From CAWJLE01 sp963843645 (GTDB taxonomy: Bacteria > Chloroflexota > Anaerolineae > DAOTYC01), in the NCBI GenBank assembly GCA_963843645.1, contig CAWJLE010000005.1, positions 806,001 to 870,000 of the forward strand: a stretch of 64,000 nucleotides of DNA, written 5' to 3'. Positions 48,340-57,988 of the stretch are shown here, one piece after another. The notes beneath the pieces were generated by a model, which saw nothing but the letters and a program-made list of their open reading frames with translations, did no database searches and was not told the DNA's origin. Made by a program: the position numbers and the translations under genes. The stretch's first letter is position 1. Each line of letters begins with the position of its first letter.

Positions 48340-49013
48340 ATGTTGGATCCCGTGCTGTTCATAGCCTTCCCCTATCTGGCGATCGTCCTCGCTGTGGGAA
48401 TGGGGTTGTACCGGTACTTCCGCGACCGCTATTCCTACTCCAGCTTCTCGTCGCAGGTGCTGGAGAATCGCCTGCTTTTCTGGGGCTCGATCCCCTGGCA
48501 TTACGGCATCGTCCTTATCCTGCTGGCGCATGTGCTCGGGCTGCTGTTTCCCGGGCTGTGGGCGGCGCTCCTCGGAGAGCCGAATCGGCTGTACGTCCTG
48601 GAAGTGACCGGGCTGGCGCTGGCACTGTTTGCTATCGTGGGATTGATCGGGCTGGTCGTACGGCGGCTCGTCAGGTCGCGCCCCTTCGCCGTCACCTCGC
48701 CGATGGATTGGGCGCAGGTCGTGTTGTTGTTGGCGCAGGTCGTCTTAGGTTTTTCCGTGGCGTTCTTCTATCGCTGGGGAGCGATGTGGTACCTGTACAC
48801 GGCCGTGCCTTGGCTGTCATCCCTGGCCACCTTCAGCCCACTGACCCAGCCGGTCGCGGTGCTACCCCTGGTAATCAAGCTCCATATGTTGAACGGGCTG
48901 CTCTGGTCCTGCTGTTCCCCTTCACGCGGCTGGTGCACCTCGTGACGTTCCCGGTCACGTATCTCTGGCGGCCTTATCAGGTGATCATCTGGAACCGCCA
49001 CCCGATGCGATAG
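48340..49013 (+). CDS. narI: Nitrate reductase gamma subunit (cytochrome b), one indel
   Basis: About 224 residues with five membrane helices. The heme-ligand histidines are IPWHYGIVLI, LVIKLHMLNGLL and FTRLVHLVTFPVTYLWRPYQVIIWN. An indel near 48900 breaks the reading in the last part; the corrected frame gives LLFPFTRLVHLVTFPVTYL. NarI exchanges electrons with quinol or with the cytochrome c of the operon. The ATG at 48340 follows GAAGGAGAA. Confidence 0.92.
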
Positions 49014-49056
49014 GCATTGAACTCCATTCCTTTCAGAGTCGTGACCGGGGTGACCG

Positions 49057-50136
49057 ATGGTGAAGCCGAGCATTGGAAGCGTTGTCCTGCAGGGCGCGGC
49101 CGACCTGTTTCCCGGCTACTTCGCGCTGGTGATGGCGACCGGAATTGTGTCGATCGCCAGCTATCTGCTGGGGGTGAAATGGGCGGCGATAGCCTTACTC
49201 CGGATTAACGAAGCGGCGTACCTGGTGCTGTGGCTTTTCCTGGCGCTGCGCCTGGCACGGTTTGCTCCGCGCGTGTTGGTGGACCTGTCCGAGCCCAGCC
49301 GGGGCGCCGGATTCTTCACGACGATCGCCGCCACGTGCGTACTGGGCACCCAGATGGTAATCGAGGCCGGCGATTACGGCGCGGCCACGGTCCTATTCGT
49401 CGTGGGGACCTGCTTGTGGTGTGCCACCATTTACTCGTTCTTCCCGGCGGTAATGGTCAGGAAGAACAAGCCGGGACTCGACGAGGGCATCACCGGCGCC
49501 TGGCTGATCGCCACGGTCGGCACCCAGTCGATATCGATCCTGGGCACGTTGATCTCGCCCCAGTTCGGGGGTTCTCGGGAGGCATTGCTGTTCTTTGCAT
49601 TGGCCATGTACCTCGTCGGGGGTCTGCTGTATCTGGTCGTCATCACGCTGATCTTTTATCGGCTGACGTTCTTCGACCTGACGGGTGCCGCCTTTGCGCC
49701 GCCCCACTGGATCGACATGGGGGCAGCGGCAATCACCACACTGGCCGGAGCGACTCTGATGCTGAACGCGAGCCAGTGGGCGCTGCTGCAAGAGATCCTG
49801 CCCTTCTTGACCGGCTTCACGCTGTTCTTCTGGGCGGCGGGCACGTGGTGGATCCCGATTCTGTTTATCCTAAACGGATGGCGGCATTTGGTGGTCCGGT
49901 ACCCCGTCCGATACGACCCTCAGTACTGGAGCATGGTCTTCCCTCTGGGAATGTACACGGTCTGCACCTTTCAGCTTTCACGAACCGGCGAGCTCGATTT
50001 CCTGATCTTGATCCCGCAGGTCTTCATATACTTGGCGTGGGCGGCTTGGGTGGTGGTGTTCGCAGGCATGGTCTACCACTTGGTCAGCCGAATGGCCGCA
50101 GCATTCGCCCCGCTGAAGTCGGAACCGAGAGACTGA
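49057..50136 (+). CDS. TDT-family transporter (TehA / C4-dicarboxylate carrier type)
   Basis: A 359-residue ten-helix membrane protein: DLFPGYFALVMATGIVSIASYLLG (typical TDT start), GFFTTIAATCVLGTQMV, ISILGTLISPQF, LTGFTLFFWAAGTWWIPILFILNGWRH, YSMVFPLGMYTVCTF-like segment WSMVFPLGMYTVCTF. The family includes Mae1 malate carriers, TehA and SLAC1 anion channels. Because it follows narI by 43 bases on the same strand, a role in moving nitrate, nitrite or another anion is plausible but unproven. The ATG is at 49057. Confidence 0.82.
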   Translation: MVKPSIGSVVLQGAADLFPGYFALVMATGIVSIASYLLGVKWAAIALLRINEAAYLVLWLFLALRLARFAPRVLVDLSEPSRGAGFFTTIAATCVLGTQMVIEAGDYGAATVLFVVGTCLWCATIYSFFPAVMVRKNKPGLDEGITGAWLIATVGTQSISILGTLISPQFGGSREALLFFALAMYLVGGLLYLVVITLIFYRLTFFDLTGAAFAPPHWIDMGAAAITTLAGATLMLNASQWALLQEILPFLTGFTLFFWAAGTWWIPILFILNGWRHLVVRYPVRYDPQYWSMVFPLGMYTVCTFQLSRTGELDFLILIPQVFIYLAWAAWVVVFAGMVYHLVSRMAAAFAPLKSEPRD

Positions 50137-50159
50137 GACAATCGCGGACCCTTCCTGCT

Positions 50160-50187
50160 GACTTCCGAAGCTTGGCGAGCTTGGGGG
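50160..50187. repeat. Dispersed palindrome, copy 5 (degenerate)
   Basis: gacttccgaagcttggcgagcttggg keeps one arm of the repeat and a decayed second arm, 20 bases after the transporter stop and between convergent genes. Confidence 0.5.
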
Positions 50188-50376
50188 ATCTTTGTTGCCG
50201 CGCGCGAATGTGCCAAGCTCGAATGTTTTGACTCGGCCCTATGCGGTCACACGACGGGCCGGCCGCGAAGATGGGAGCCTCCGGCGCAGTCTGCCATCGA
50301 GCATAGTGTGCATCGGCCGACGGCATGAACTGCGCGCCAGGCATCCCGTCCAGCCGAAGTCGCGGAGCAGGCTGGA

Positions 50377-51648
50377 CTACGGCTTCGGCTGCACCTGCAG
50401 CTCCAGCAGTTGGCCGGCCTCGATCGTGACGTCTCGCTGCAGCAGCTGCGGTTGGTGGTCGTAATCTTGCTTCCAGTACAGGTCGTACCGACCTGCCGGT
50501 GCCAGCAACGGAGAGTCCGTCTGGCCGGCCCACCACGCGACGCGATCGTCCGGCGTCTCGCCGGCGGGCACGACACCCCACCAACCGTTGCTCTTGTCCA
50601 ATGGTGAAGTGCCAGGCGTCAATCGCAGGCGCAGGCCCGAATTGGCGTCCACTGGCGCCAGGTCGCCTTGCTTCACCTGAACTCCGCCGGCCAGAAGCAG
50701 CGGGTTGCCCCCATGATCGTAGTCCTGAGCCCAATAGACGTCGTAGCTGCCGGGCGGCAACGGCAATGCCCTCGGCGTGTTCGTCCAGTTGATGCGATTG
50801 TTGGGTTTGTGGCCGGCGGGAACCGCGCCCCACCAGCCGTTACTGGGATCCAGGGGAACGACCCAGGAAGCGGCTTTTACTTCGATGCCCGAGTCAACAG
50901 CGAGCTGCACCGGGCCGGCTCCGGCTTTCACGGCCATGCCTTTCGCCAGCAGCATAGGACTGGCCCCGTGGTCGTAGTCTTGAGCCCAGTAGACGTCGTA
51001 GCTCCCGGGCGGCAAGAGCAACGGACCCGGTGCGTTCGTCCAGTTGACGCGTTTGCTCGGTTTCTGGCCGGTCGGGACTGCTCCCCACCAGCCGTTGCTG
51101 GGGTCGAGCGGGGCGACCCAGGACGCGGCTACAACCTCGAGGCCCGAGTTTGCCTCGAGCTTCACCGGGCCGGCTCCCGCCTCCACGGAAACGCCCTTCG
51201 CCAAAAGCATCGGGCTGGATCCGTGACCGTAGTCTCCAACCCAATAGACGTCGTAGGCGCCTGGCGGCAAAAGCAACGCCCCAGGTGCATTCATCCAGTT
51301 GATGCGCTTGTCCGGTTTTTGGCCGGTCGGAACCGCGCCCCACCAACCGTTGCTGGGGTCCAGTCCGGGCACCCACGAGGCCACGTCCAGCTGCAAGCCG
51401 GAATCGACCTTCAGCGCCACGCGACCCTGGTCGCCTACGGCCACGTCTTTCGCGATCAGCATCGGGCTGGACCCGTGATCGTAGTCCTGAGCCCAGTATA
51501 CGTCGTACTGACCGGGCGGCAGGTCGAGGGCATCGTCGGTGTTCGTGAACTTCGTTTTCTTGTTGACGCCCTGGCCAGCCGGAGCGACGCCCCACCAGCC
51601 GTTGCTCGCATCCCGCGGTGGCACCCACGAAGCCACGTCCAGTCGAAA
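50377..51648 (-). repeat. Five tandem coding repeats of about 252-255 bases
   Basis: The motif SNGWW recurs at spacings of 84, 85, 85 and 84 residues. Approximate units (minus strand order): 51648-51403, 51402-51148, 51147-50893, 50892-50641, 50640-50377. Units 2 to 4 are most alike; units 1 and 5 are diverged. Confidence 0.9.
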
Positions 51649-53233
51649 TCCCGGGCGAGCCTTTTTCGACAGCGGGGACAGAGGTGCTGGGTGAGGATGG
51701 GTGGGCGGCAGAGGATGCCTTCTCAGCTGCATTCGAGCTTTGCGGCGTTGACTGCGGGCCGGATGGAGCGGTTGGCGGGGGAGTGGCGACTGCCGCCGGC
51801 AGGCCGGCACCTAAGGACCACAACTGCCAGTTATCGAAGGCGACCCTCATGGGCTGATCCTTTTGAGTGCTTGCGACAGCTCCGGCAAAGCCGTCCAGCC
51901 ACACGGCGTCCGGCACGACGTCGACTAACCGGTCGTTGATGTAGAACCGCAGCATGGGACCCTGTGCCAGCATCCGCAATTGGATTGTTTTCACCGTGCC
52001 GAATGGATACACATCCTGTACGGCTTGCGTCCAATCCCTGACGCGGCGCAACGAACCGCTCTTATCCAGCAAGATGGCGTATTCCCCCGTGGGTTGAACG
52101 ACGAAGAGGTAGAAATTGTCACTGTCCTGGAAACGGGCCACCAGGCCGTACCAGCCGAAATGCTGGAAGCCATCCGCCAACTGCGCCACCAGTTCATCCG
52201 TCTTGAGAAGAGGCGTCGCGTCGATCTCCGCGATGCCGTCGCCGAAGCGCTTGCCGGACATGCTCGACCACGATTGCATGTCTCGGCCCAGGTCCACCAC
52301 GAATTGTCCGTCGACGTACGCAGCCGAGTTCGCACCGGCCTTCTGGACGGTCCAGCCGCTGTTGGGATTCGAGAAATCATCACTTTGGATGAGGCGGGAT
52401 GCGTCCGGCTGGGACTGGCCGACGGTGAAGCTGCCCGCCGTGGCCCACTTGCCGTTCAGGAACAAGTCGAAGTCATAGACGCCGGGCTGCTTGGGCGTTG
52501 TCAGCCGCTGGGCGAAAGTGCCTTCCGCACGCCCCGGCCACGGTTGGTCAAGCGTCTCGTCGACTGTTGCACCGTCGCGGCTCAGGCGCCAGCGCCAGGT
52601 CTTGGCTCTTCGGTCGAGATCGAAGTGATCGAATACGGCAAACATCTCGCCGGCTGCGGGGGCGAAGCCATACTTCGCCGCGAACGGGTAGGATATTCCG
52701 TCGCCCCGAACGCTGACGCGGTCGACGAAGACCACGTTGGCGAGAGTGGGCGCCTTGTCCAAGGGCTTGACCACGAAGTGGCCTGTTTGTTCGAGCCGAT
52801 CGTTGACGCTCACGTCGAGCCGGTAAAACCCGATTGGGAATCCCCCGGGGATGGGTGTCTGGACGTGCACGGTGCCGGAGCTCGGAATCTTGTCACCGAT
52901 GAGGTCGCTGGTCGAATAGATGCTGGGAAAGAACAACTGCCGCGCGCCCAGGTAGAAGGTCCAGCTGATTTTGTCGTCAGGTGCTAGGCCGGAATAGTCG
53001 AACGACCAGCGGATCTCCTCTGCCCCGGCATCCATCGTGACCGTTGAGCCACCCGGCGCGTTCGGCGACTTCCCGGTCAGCTTCAACGCGTCGATCTTAT
53101 GGGCCACTTGTGGCGAGACTCGGACCACGCGAGCGAGCACAGAGGTGGCGGCCAGCGCGGGCTGCGGCGCCACACTGCCGATTGGAAACAAGGCCAAGAC
53201 AGAGATCGATAGCAGAATGGTCCAGATTCTCAT
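50377..53233 (-). CDS. Secreted multidomain protein with five 85-residue repeats (one indel)
   Basis: About 950 residues. Signal peptide MRIWTILLSISVLALFPIGSVAPQPALA, then two beta-rich domains (residues 45-270: KLTGKSPNAPGGSTVTM..., GFYRLDVSVNDRLEQTGHFVV; FDLFLNGKWATAGSFTV), then a lectin/laminin-G-like domain (DDFSNPNSGWTV, GLVARFQDSDNFYLFVVQ, VAFDNWQLWS), a Pro/Ser linker, and five repeats with the core DPSNGWWGAVPTG, LPPGSYDVYWAQDYDHGSSPMLLAKGV. An indel near 51650 separates the linker from the repeats. The repeated unit is unknown to me. A surface or polymer-binding function is a reasonable guess. Confidence 0.8.
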
Positions 53234-53629
53234 CTTCGTTCTCCTCGATGCCGGCGTTCGTATCGTGCGTGTGCAGCCCGATCCTCTGCGAATTGGATCG
53301 AGGCGCTAGACACGCGCCAGGATCAGCGGGTGCAGCCGGTCAATAGGATGCTTCTTTGACCACACTGAATTCACTGTAGGTTAGGATGCGTGTCCTGGCT
53401 ATGATGCGGGTCAGGTAGCAATTCTCGCGTCGATTGTTAAGAGCCGAAATGCAGGGGCGGCCGCCGAACAGCGAGAGGAGCAGACACGAAATCACTTGAC
53501 GGCCATCGGACATTCTGCTACACTAACGCACTGGCAACCCGTGAAGTCAGGCCCCCGGCTGCCGGTCATACCGCCTGCCACGCCGAGTCCCGACCTCGAA
53601 ACATCGCTGCGCTCTGGAGGGATAACTTA
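53234..53629. other. 396-base gap between divergent genes
   Basis: Contains the promoter at 53496-53524; nothing else recognised. Confidence 0.5.
53496..53524 (+). promoter_or_regulatory. Promoter of the emrAB-type operon
   Basis: TTGACG (53496-53501), 17-base spacer, TACACT (53519-53524); about 100 bases before the HlyD-family ATG. Confidence 0.7.
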
Positions 53630-54409
53630 ATGGCGTCAGAAGAGCACGATCCTCGTGAGGCACCCCCGCCTGCGTCCGCCCCTGATGAAGGTGGCCGCCC
53701 CACTACGAAGACATCCCGGCGGCGACGCTCGCCTTTATGGTTGCTGCTGATATTGGTCGTCCTGGCTGCCGGCGGCTACGGCGGGTATCTCTACATCCGG
53801 GAGCAGATGCAGTACGTCTCCACCGACAACGCAATGGTCATGGGCTCGTTGGTGCAGCTCGGAAGTCTGAACGCCGGCCGGATCGACAGCATGGCTGTGG
53901 ACATCGGCCAACACGTGACCGCTGGGGAGCAGGTGGTGACGGTTACGATCCCGGCCGAAGTCACCACCACGGGCAGCGGCGCGCCCAAGATGGGTTTTCG
54001 CTACACCCAGGACCAGTCCGCACCTGTCTTCTCGCCGATCGATGGTATCGTTGTCGCTCGCAACGCGAATCCGGGCGATACTGTCGCGGCGGGCCAGACG
54101 GTGCTGACGCTGATCAACCCTCGCAATCTCTGGGTTCAGGCGAACGTCGATGAAACTCAAATCGCGCGCGTTCGTCCCGGTCAGCCGGTTCAAGTCACCG
54201 TTGACGCGCTCGGCAAAACGCTTCCCGGACATGTGTACGCCGTGAACGATGCAACCGCCGCGACGTTCTCCCTTCTTCCTCAGAACAACACACAGGGCAA
54301 CTACACCAAAGTGACCCAGGTTGTGCCGGTGAAGATTTCCGTCGATTACGGCGACGATCCACTCGTGCTCGGTTCGTCAGCCGAAGTCAGGATCCGCGTG
54401 CAAAACTAG
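53630..54409 (+). CDS. HlyD/EmrA-family membrane fusion protein, short form
   Basis: A 259-residue periplasmic/extracytoplasmic adaptor: basic N-terminus, one membrane helix (SPLWLLLILVVLAAGGYGGYLYI), the typical VSTDNAMVMGSLVQLGSLNAGRIDSMAVDIGQHVTAGEQVV lipoyl half, then SPIDGIVVARNANPGDTVAAGQTVLTLINPRNLWVQANVDETQIARVRPGQPV. The long coiled-coil hairpin of EmrA is missing: the two lipoyl halves are joined by only about 30 residues. This fits a cell without a TolC-type outer membrane partner. ATG at 53630 follows GGAGGG; the MFS gene starts 13 bases downstream. Confidence 0.88.
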   Translation: MASEEHDPREAPPPASAPDEGGRPTTKTSRRRRSPLWLLLILVVLAAGGYGGYLYIREQMQYVSTDNAMVMGSLVQLGSLNAGRIDSMAVDIGQHVTAGEQVVTVTIPAEVTTTGSGAPKMGFRYTQDQSAPVFSPIDGIVVARNANPGDTVAAGQTVLTLINPRNLWVQANVDETQIARVRPGQPVQVTVDALGKTLPGHVYAVNDATAATFSLLPQNNTQGNYTKVTQVVPVKISVDYGDDPLVLGSSAEVRIRVQN

Positions 54410-54422
54410 AATAGAGGACCTT

Positions 54423-56002
54423 ATGGCCAGCGCAGATGTGAGTGTTTCTCGCCCTCACCGACTCTCCGGCCTCTCCTACGAGTGGCAGGCGCTCATCGTC
54501 GTGGTCGTCGGCACCTTTATGGTGATCCTCGACACGACCGTGGTGAACATCGCCCTGCCGCAAATCATCACCGTATTCAACGCTCCAGTCAACACCGCGG
54601 AATTCGTTCTGACCGGCTACCTGATCGCTCTCGCTATCGTCATGCCGGCAACGGGCTATTTGAGCGACACATTCGGCTCCAAACGTGTCTACCTGATCTC
54701 CATCTTCCTGTTCACAGTCGGTTCGCTCTTATGCAGCCTCTCCTGGGACGTGGCGAGTCTGGTCTTTTTCCGCATATTGCAGGGTCTCGGCGGCGGCATG
54801 CTGATGCCGCTCGGGTTTACGATTCTGTTTAAGTCCGTTCCCCCCGAGCGGCGAGGACTCGTCACCGGCGTCTTTGGGTTGCCGATTCTGTTCGCGCCGG
54901 TGGTTGGACCGACGCTCGGAGGCTACATTGTCGAATACATCGACTGGCGGGTGATCTTCACCCTGAACCTGCCGGTCGGCATTCTCGGCTTGTTTCTCGG
55001 CTGGATATTGCTGCGCGAAACCCAGCTGGTATCTGACTTGCGTTTCGACCTGCGTGGCTTCGTGCTGTCCGGGGTCGGGTTCGCCTCCGTTCTCTACGCA
55101 CTCGCCAAGATGCCCGATTGGGGCTGGGGCGCCGTGCAAACACTCGTCCTGCTGATCGGCGGCGGCATAGTGTTGGTGGCCTGGGTCGCGGTCGAGCTGA
55201 CCGAGAAGCAGCCGCTGTTGGAGCTGCGTGTGCTGCGCGACCCTACCTTCGCGCTGTCGACACTGGTCAACTTCATCGTTACGGTTGCGCTGTACTCCTC
55301 GTTGCTCTTGCTGCCTCTGTTCTTGCAGGACTACCGCGGGTTGGGTGCGTTCCAGACCGGCCTGTTGTTATTCCCCCAGGCGGTGGCCTCCGGCGCGGTG
55401 ATGCCGATCTCCGGCAGGCTCTTCGATCGTTTCGGTCCTCGACCTCTCGTGGTGCCGGGACTGCTGCTTCTGGCGTACGCGACTTGGCGGCTGACCACAC
55501 TCGACTTGATGACCCCGGATGCAACCTTGCGCAGCATCCTGATCATGCGCGGCGTCGCGATGGGCCTGGTGCTGATGCCCGCTATGACGGTCGCGTTGAA
55601 CACGTTGCCCGGTAATTTAATCGCCGGCGGATCGGCTCTGACGAACGTGTTGCGCCAGCTCTTCTCTGCCTTTGCGACTGCGACCTTCATCACGCTGCTA
55701 CAGAACCGGCAGACTTTCCATCAGGCGATACTCTCGCAGACGGTGACTCCGGACCTGCCGGGCGTCAGTCAGACGCTCGCGGCTATGCAGCACTACCTGG
55801 TCCAGCAGGGCATGCCCTGGCGCAGGCCAAGTCGGCCGGAATCCTGGCCCTGTACCAGCAGGTGACTTTGCGGGCCGCCGTGATCAGCTTCGAGGACTGC
55901 TTCTTCGTCGCCTCGATCATTTGCCTGCTCGGGATCGTGCCGGCGTTCTTCTTGCGCAGCACCGGCATCAAGCGCTCGTCCGGCCCCGGCCTGATGGAAT
56001 AG
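54423..56002 (+). CDS. DHA2-type MFS drug exporter, EmrB/QacA family (one indel)
   Basis: About 526 residues with 14 predicted helices. LSYEWQALIVVVVGTFMVILDTTVVNIALPQI is the DHA2 signature at the first helix, followed by GYLIALAIVMPATGYLSDTFGSKRVYLISI (motif A), RILQGLGGGMLMPLG and FGLPILFAPVVGPTLGGYIVEYIDWRVIFTLNLPVG (motif C). An indel near 55815 shifts the last 65 residues; the corrected frame has ALYQQVTLRAAVISFEDCFFVASIICLLGIVPAFFL and stops at 56002. Works with the upstream adaptor to export hydrophobic toxins. AGAGGA precedes the ATG. Confidence 0.9.
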
Positions 56003-56158
56003 TCCCACCGCCAAGATTGACAATAACGAACAGCGATGACATACTAAGATTCGTCGATTGCGAACGCACGCATCGATTGCAGATGGAACGGCATCCAAGA
56101 TGCAAGCAGTGGAGTCGGAGTGGATCAACCTCCTTCCTACCAAGGAGCAAAAGGACTG

Positions 56159-57347
56159 ATGGGGCAGACCCGCTTGGTTTCCGCCAAGATTCAAGGTTAT
56201 CGACCGTTCGGAGACTTCCAAGCCGACTTTGGCTGCCTGGAAGTTCATCGTAGGAGCAAATGGGTCAGGCAAATCCAGTCTGTTCGAGTTCCTGAAGTTC
56301 TTGAGAGATAGCCTCTATCAGGACATCCCCCCGGAGATTGTCGCCGGTTCCATCGGCCAGAGGATTTTCCACAGGCCGGGGCCGGACAAGTTCTGGTGGA
56401 GTCTCGAGATTGACACCGGACAGCCGATTCCTATCTTCTATCAAGGCGAGTTGATGGGGCCAATTGGACAAACCCACGTTTCGTTTGAACGCGTCCGGAC
56501 GACGGAGCCACTAGGACTAGAATACAATAGACCTCTGGTGTTCATGGACATCCATGAACGTCAAGGTGTGATACGAAACCCGGAATCCAGGAGGTTGGAG
56601 CGGATTGAAGAACAGCAGATCCTTCTCAAACGCCCCAACCAATTGGCGCTAGGTTCGGTCACAAACCCAGGGATGACGACTCTGTACAACCTGAGGGAAT
56701 ATATCCAGAGCTGGAGGTTCTACAGCTCGTTCAATATAGACAACGACAGTATCCGCAAGTCTGTTCCGATTGAGCAGGAACCGGTGCTGCACGAGGACGC
56801 CCGGAACCTGAGTTCTTTGCTGCATTACCTCATGACCGAACACCAGCCCCTATTTGATGAACTGCAGCAGCACCTTCGCGCCGTCGTTCCGGGCTTCAAG
56901 CGGCTTACTGTGAAGGCGCGCGGGGGACCTGGCGAAGTGATTGCCTTTTGGCAGGAAGATGGGATCGACGAAGACCTCAGCCTCGCGGACCTGTCGGACG
57001 GTATCCTGCGGCTGATCTGCTGGATGGTCTTGTGTCTTCAACCCAATCCGCCGGGCCTGATCTGCATCGACGAGCCGGATCAGGGCGTGCATCCGCGGAC
57101 TCTGCCTACCCTCGCCGGATTATTCGAGAAGGCCTGTGAGCGGACCCAGATGCTTCTGGCGACCCACTCGTCGTATTTTTTGATGCAGTTCGACCTCGCG
57201 CGGATCGCGGTCATGCGGAAGGAAAATGGCGAAGCCAGATTCATCAAGCCCGGCGATTCCAGAGTGTTGAGTCAGAACCTGGCGGACTTCGGGCCCGATG
57301 AGATCGAAGTCATGCATCGCAGCGACGAACTGGAGCGGCTGGCGTGA
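56159..57347 (+). CDS. SMC/ABC-type AAA ATPase of a putative defence module (one indel)
   Basis: About 396 residues. N-terminus MGQTRLVSAKIQGYRPFGDFQADFG, then Walker A IVGANGSGKSSLFEFLKFLRD, a middle insertion rich in charged residues, the ABC-like signature LSLADLSDGILRLICWMVL, Walker B GLICIDEPDQGVHPRTLP, and the H-switch QMLLATHSSYFL. This is the AAA_21/AAA_15 family of predicted ATPases, found in OLD, AbiL and PARIS-type antiphage systems. An indel near 56249 separates the start from Walker A; ATG 56159 follows AAGGAG. Its stop overlaps the GTG of the DUF4276 gene, which points to a complex of the two products. Confidence 0.88.
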
Positions 57348-57985
57348 GGGTCATCATCTACGTAGAAGGCCCCTCGGACAAGGCTGCCATGGAGGCTCTG
57401 CTCAGACCACTTCTTGAACAGAAACGCCGGGAAGGCACGACGATCGATTTCTTCGACGCTCCGGAGGGCAACAAGAAGAAGTCCGTGCTCGAAAAGGTGC
57501 CTAAGAAGGCAGCCAACGCGATCTGTAATGATGCGGACGCCATCGTGATAGCGATGCCTGATCTCTATCCCAAGAACGTAGGCTTTCCACATGAAACATA
57601 CAAAGAACTGGAGCGCGGCATTCTCCGCAATTTCGACGTCGCACTTATGGCCAGGGGCAGAGCAGACGACGTCCGACTGCGGGCGCGCTTCAAGGTGTTT
57701 TGCTTCAAACATGACCTGGAGGCGCTCGTGCTCGCTTGCGAAGAAGGGCTGCGGACTCGCCTGGATGCCCGATCTCTCGCCGTCACATGGCGCCTTCCAG
57801 TTGAGGATCAGAACCACGATCACCCACCCAAGCGCGTAGTGGAAGAGCTCTTCAAGGAAAAGGGCCGGGCTTACAAGGATACGGCGGATGCTCCGATCAT
57901 CTTGGGCTATAGCTGTTATCAGGACGTGGCGGACCAGTGCCCCCAATGCTTCAAGCCTTTCGTCGATTTCTTAGAAAGGCTTTGA
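57344..57985 (+). CDS. DUF4276 family protein, TOPRIM-like partner of the ATPase
   Basis: A 213-residue protein, GTG start overlapping the ATPase stop by four bases. The N-terminus MRVIIYVEGPSDKAAMEALLRPLLEQKRR has the E-G-x-x-D pattern and a following acidic strand (ADAIVIAMPDLYPKN), as in TOPRIM nucleases; this resemblance is my reading, not a known assignment. The C-terminus has CYQDVADQCPQCFKPFVDFLERL. DUF4276 proteins commonly follow an AAA ATPase in bacterial genomes. A nuclease or effector role in phage defence is the inference. Intact. Confidence 0.85.
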   Translation: MRVIIYVEGPSDKAAMEALLRPLLEQKRREGTTIDFFDAPEGNKKKSVLEKVPKKAANAICNDADAIVIAMPDLYPKNVGFPHETYKELERGILRNFDVALMARGRADDVRLRARFKVFCFKHDLEALVLACEEGLRTRLDARSLAVTWRLPVEDQNHDHPPKRVVEELFKEKGRAYKDTADAPIILGYSCYQDVADQCPQCFKPFVDFLERL

Positions 57986-57988
57986 GCG

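Noticed and set aside
50377..51648. Tandem DNA repeats as a CRISPR-like array
   Set aside because: Units are 250 bases, continuous and coding, without spacers.
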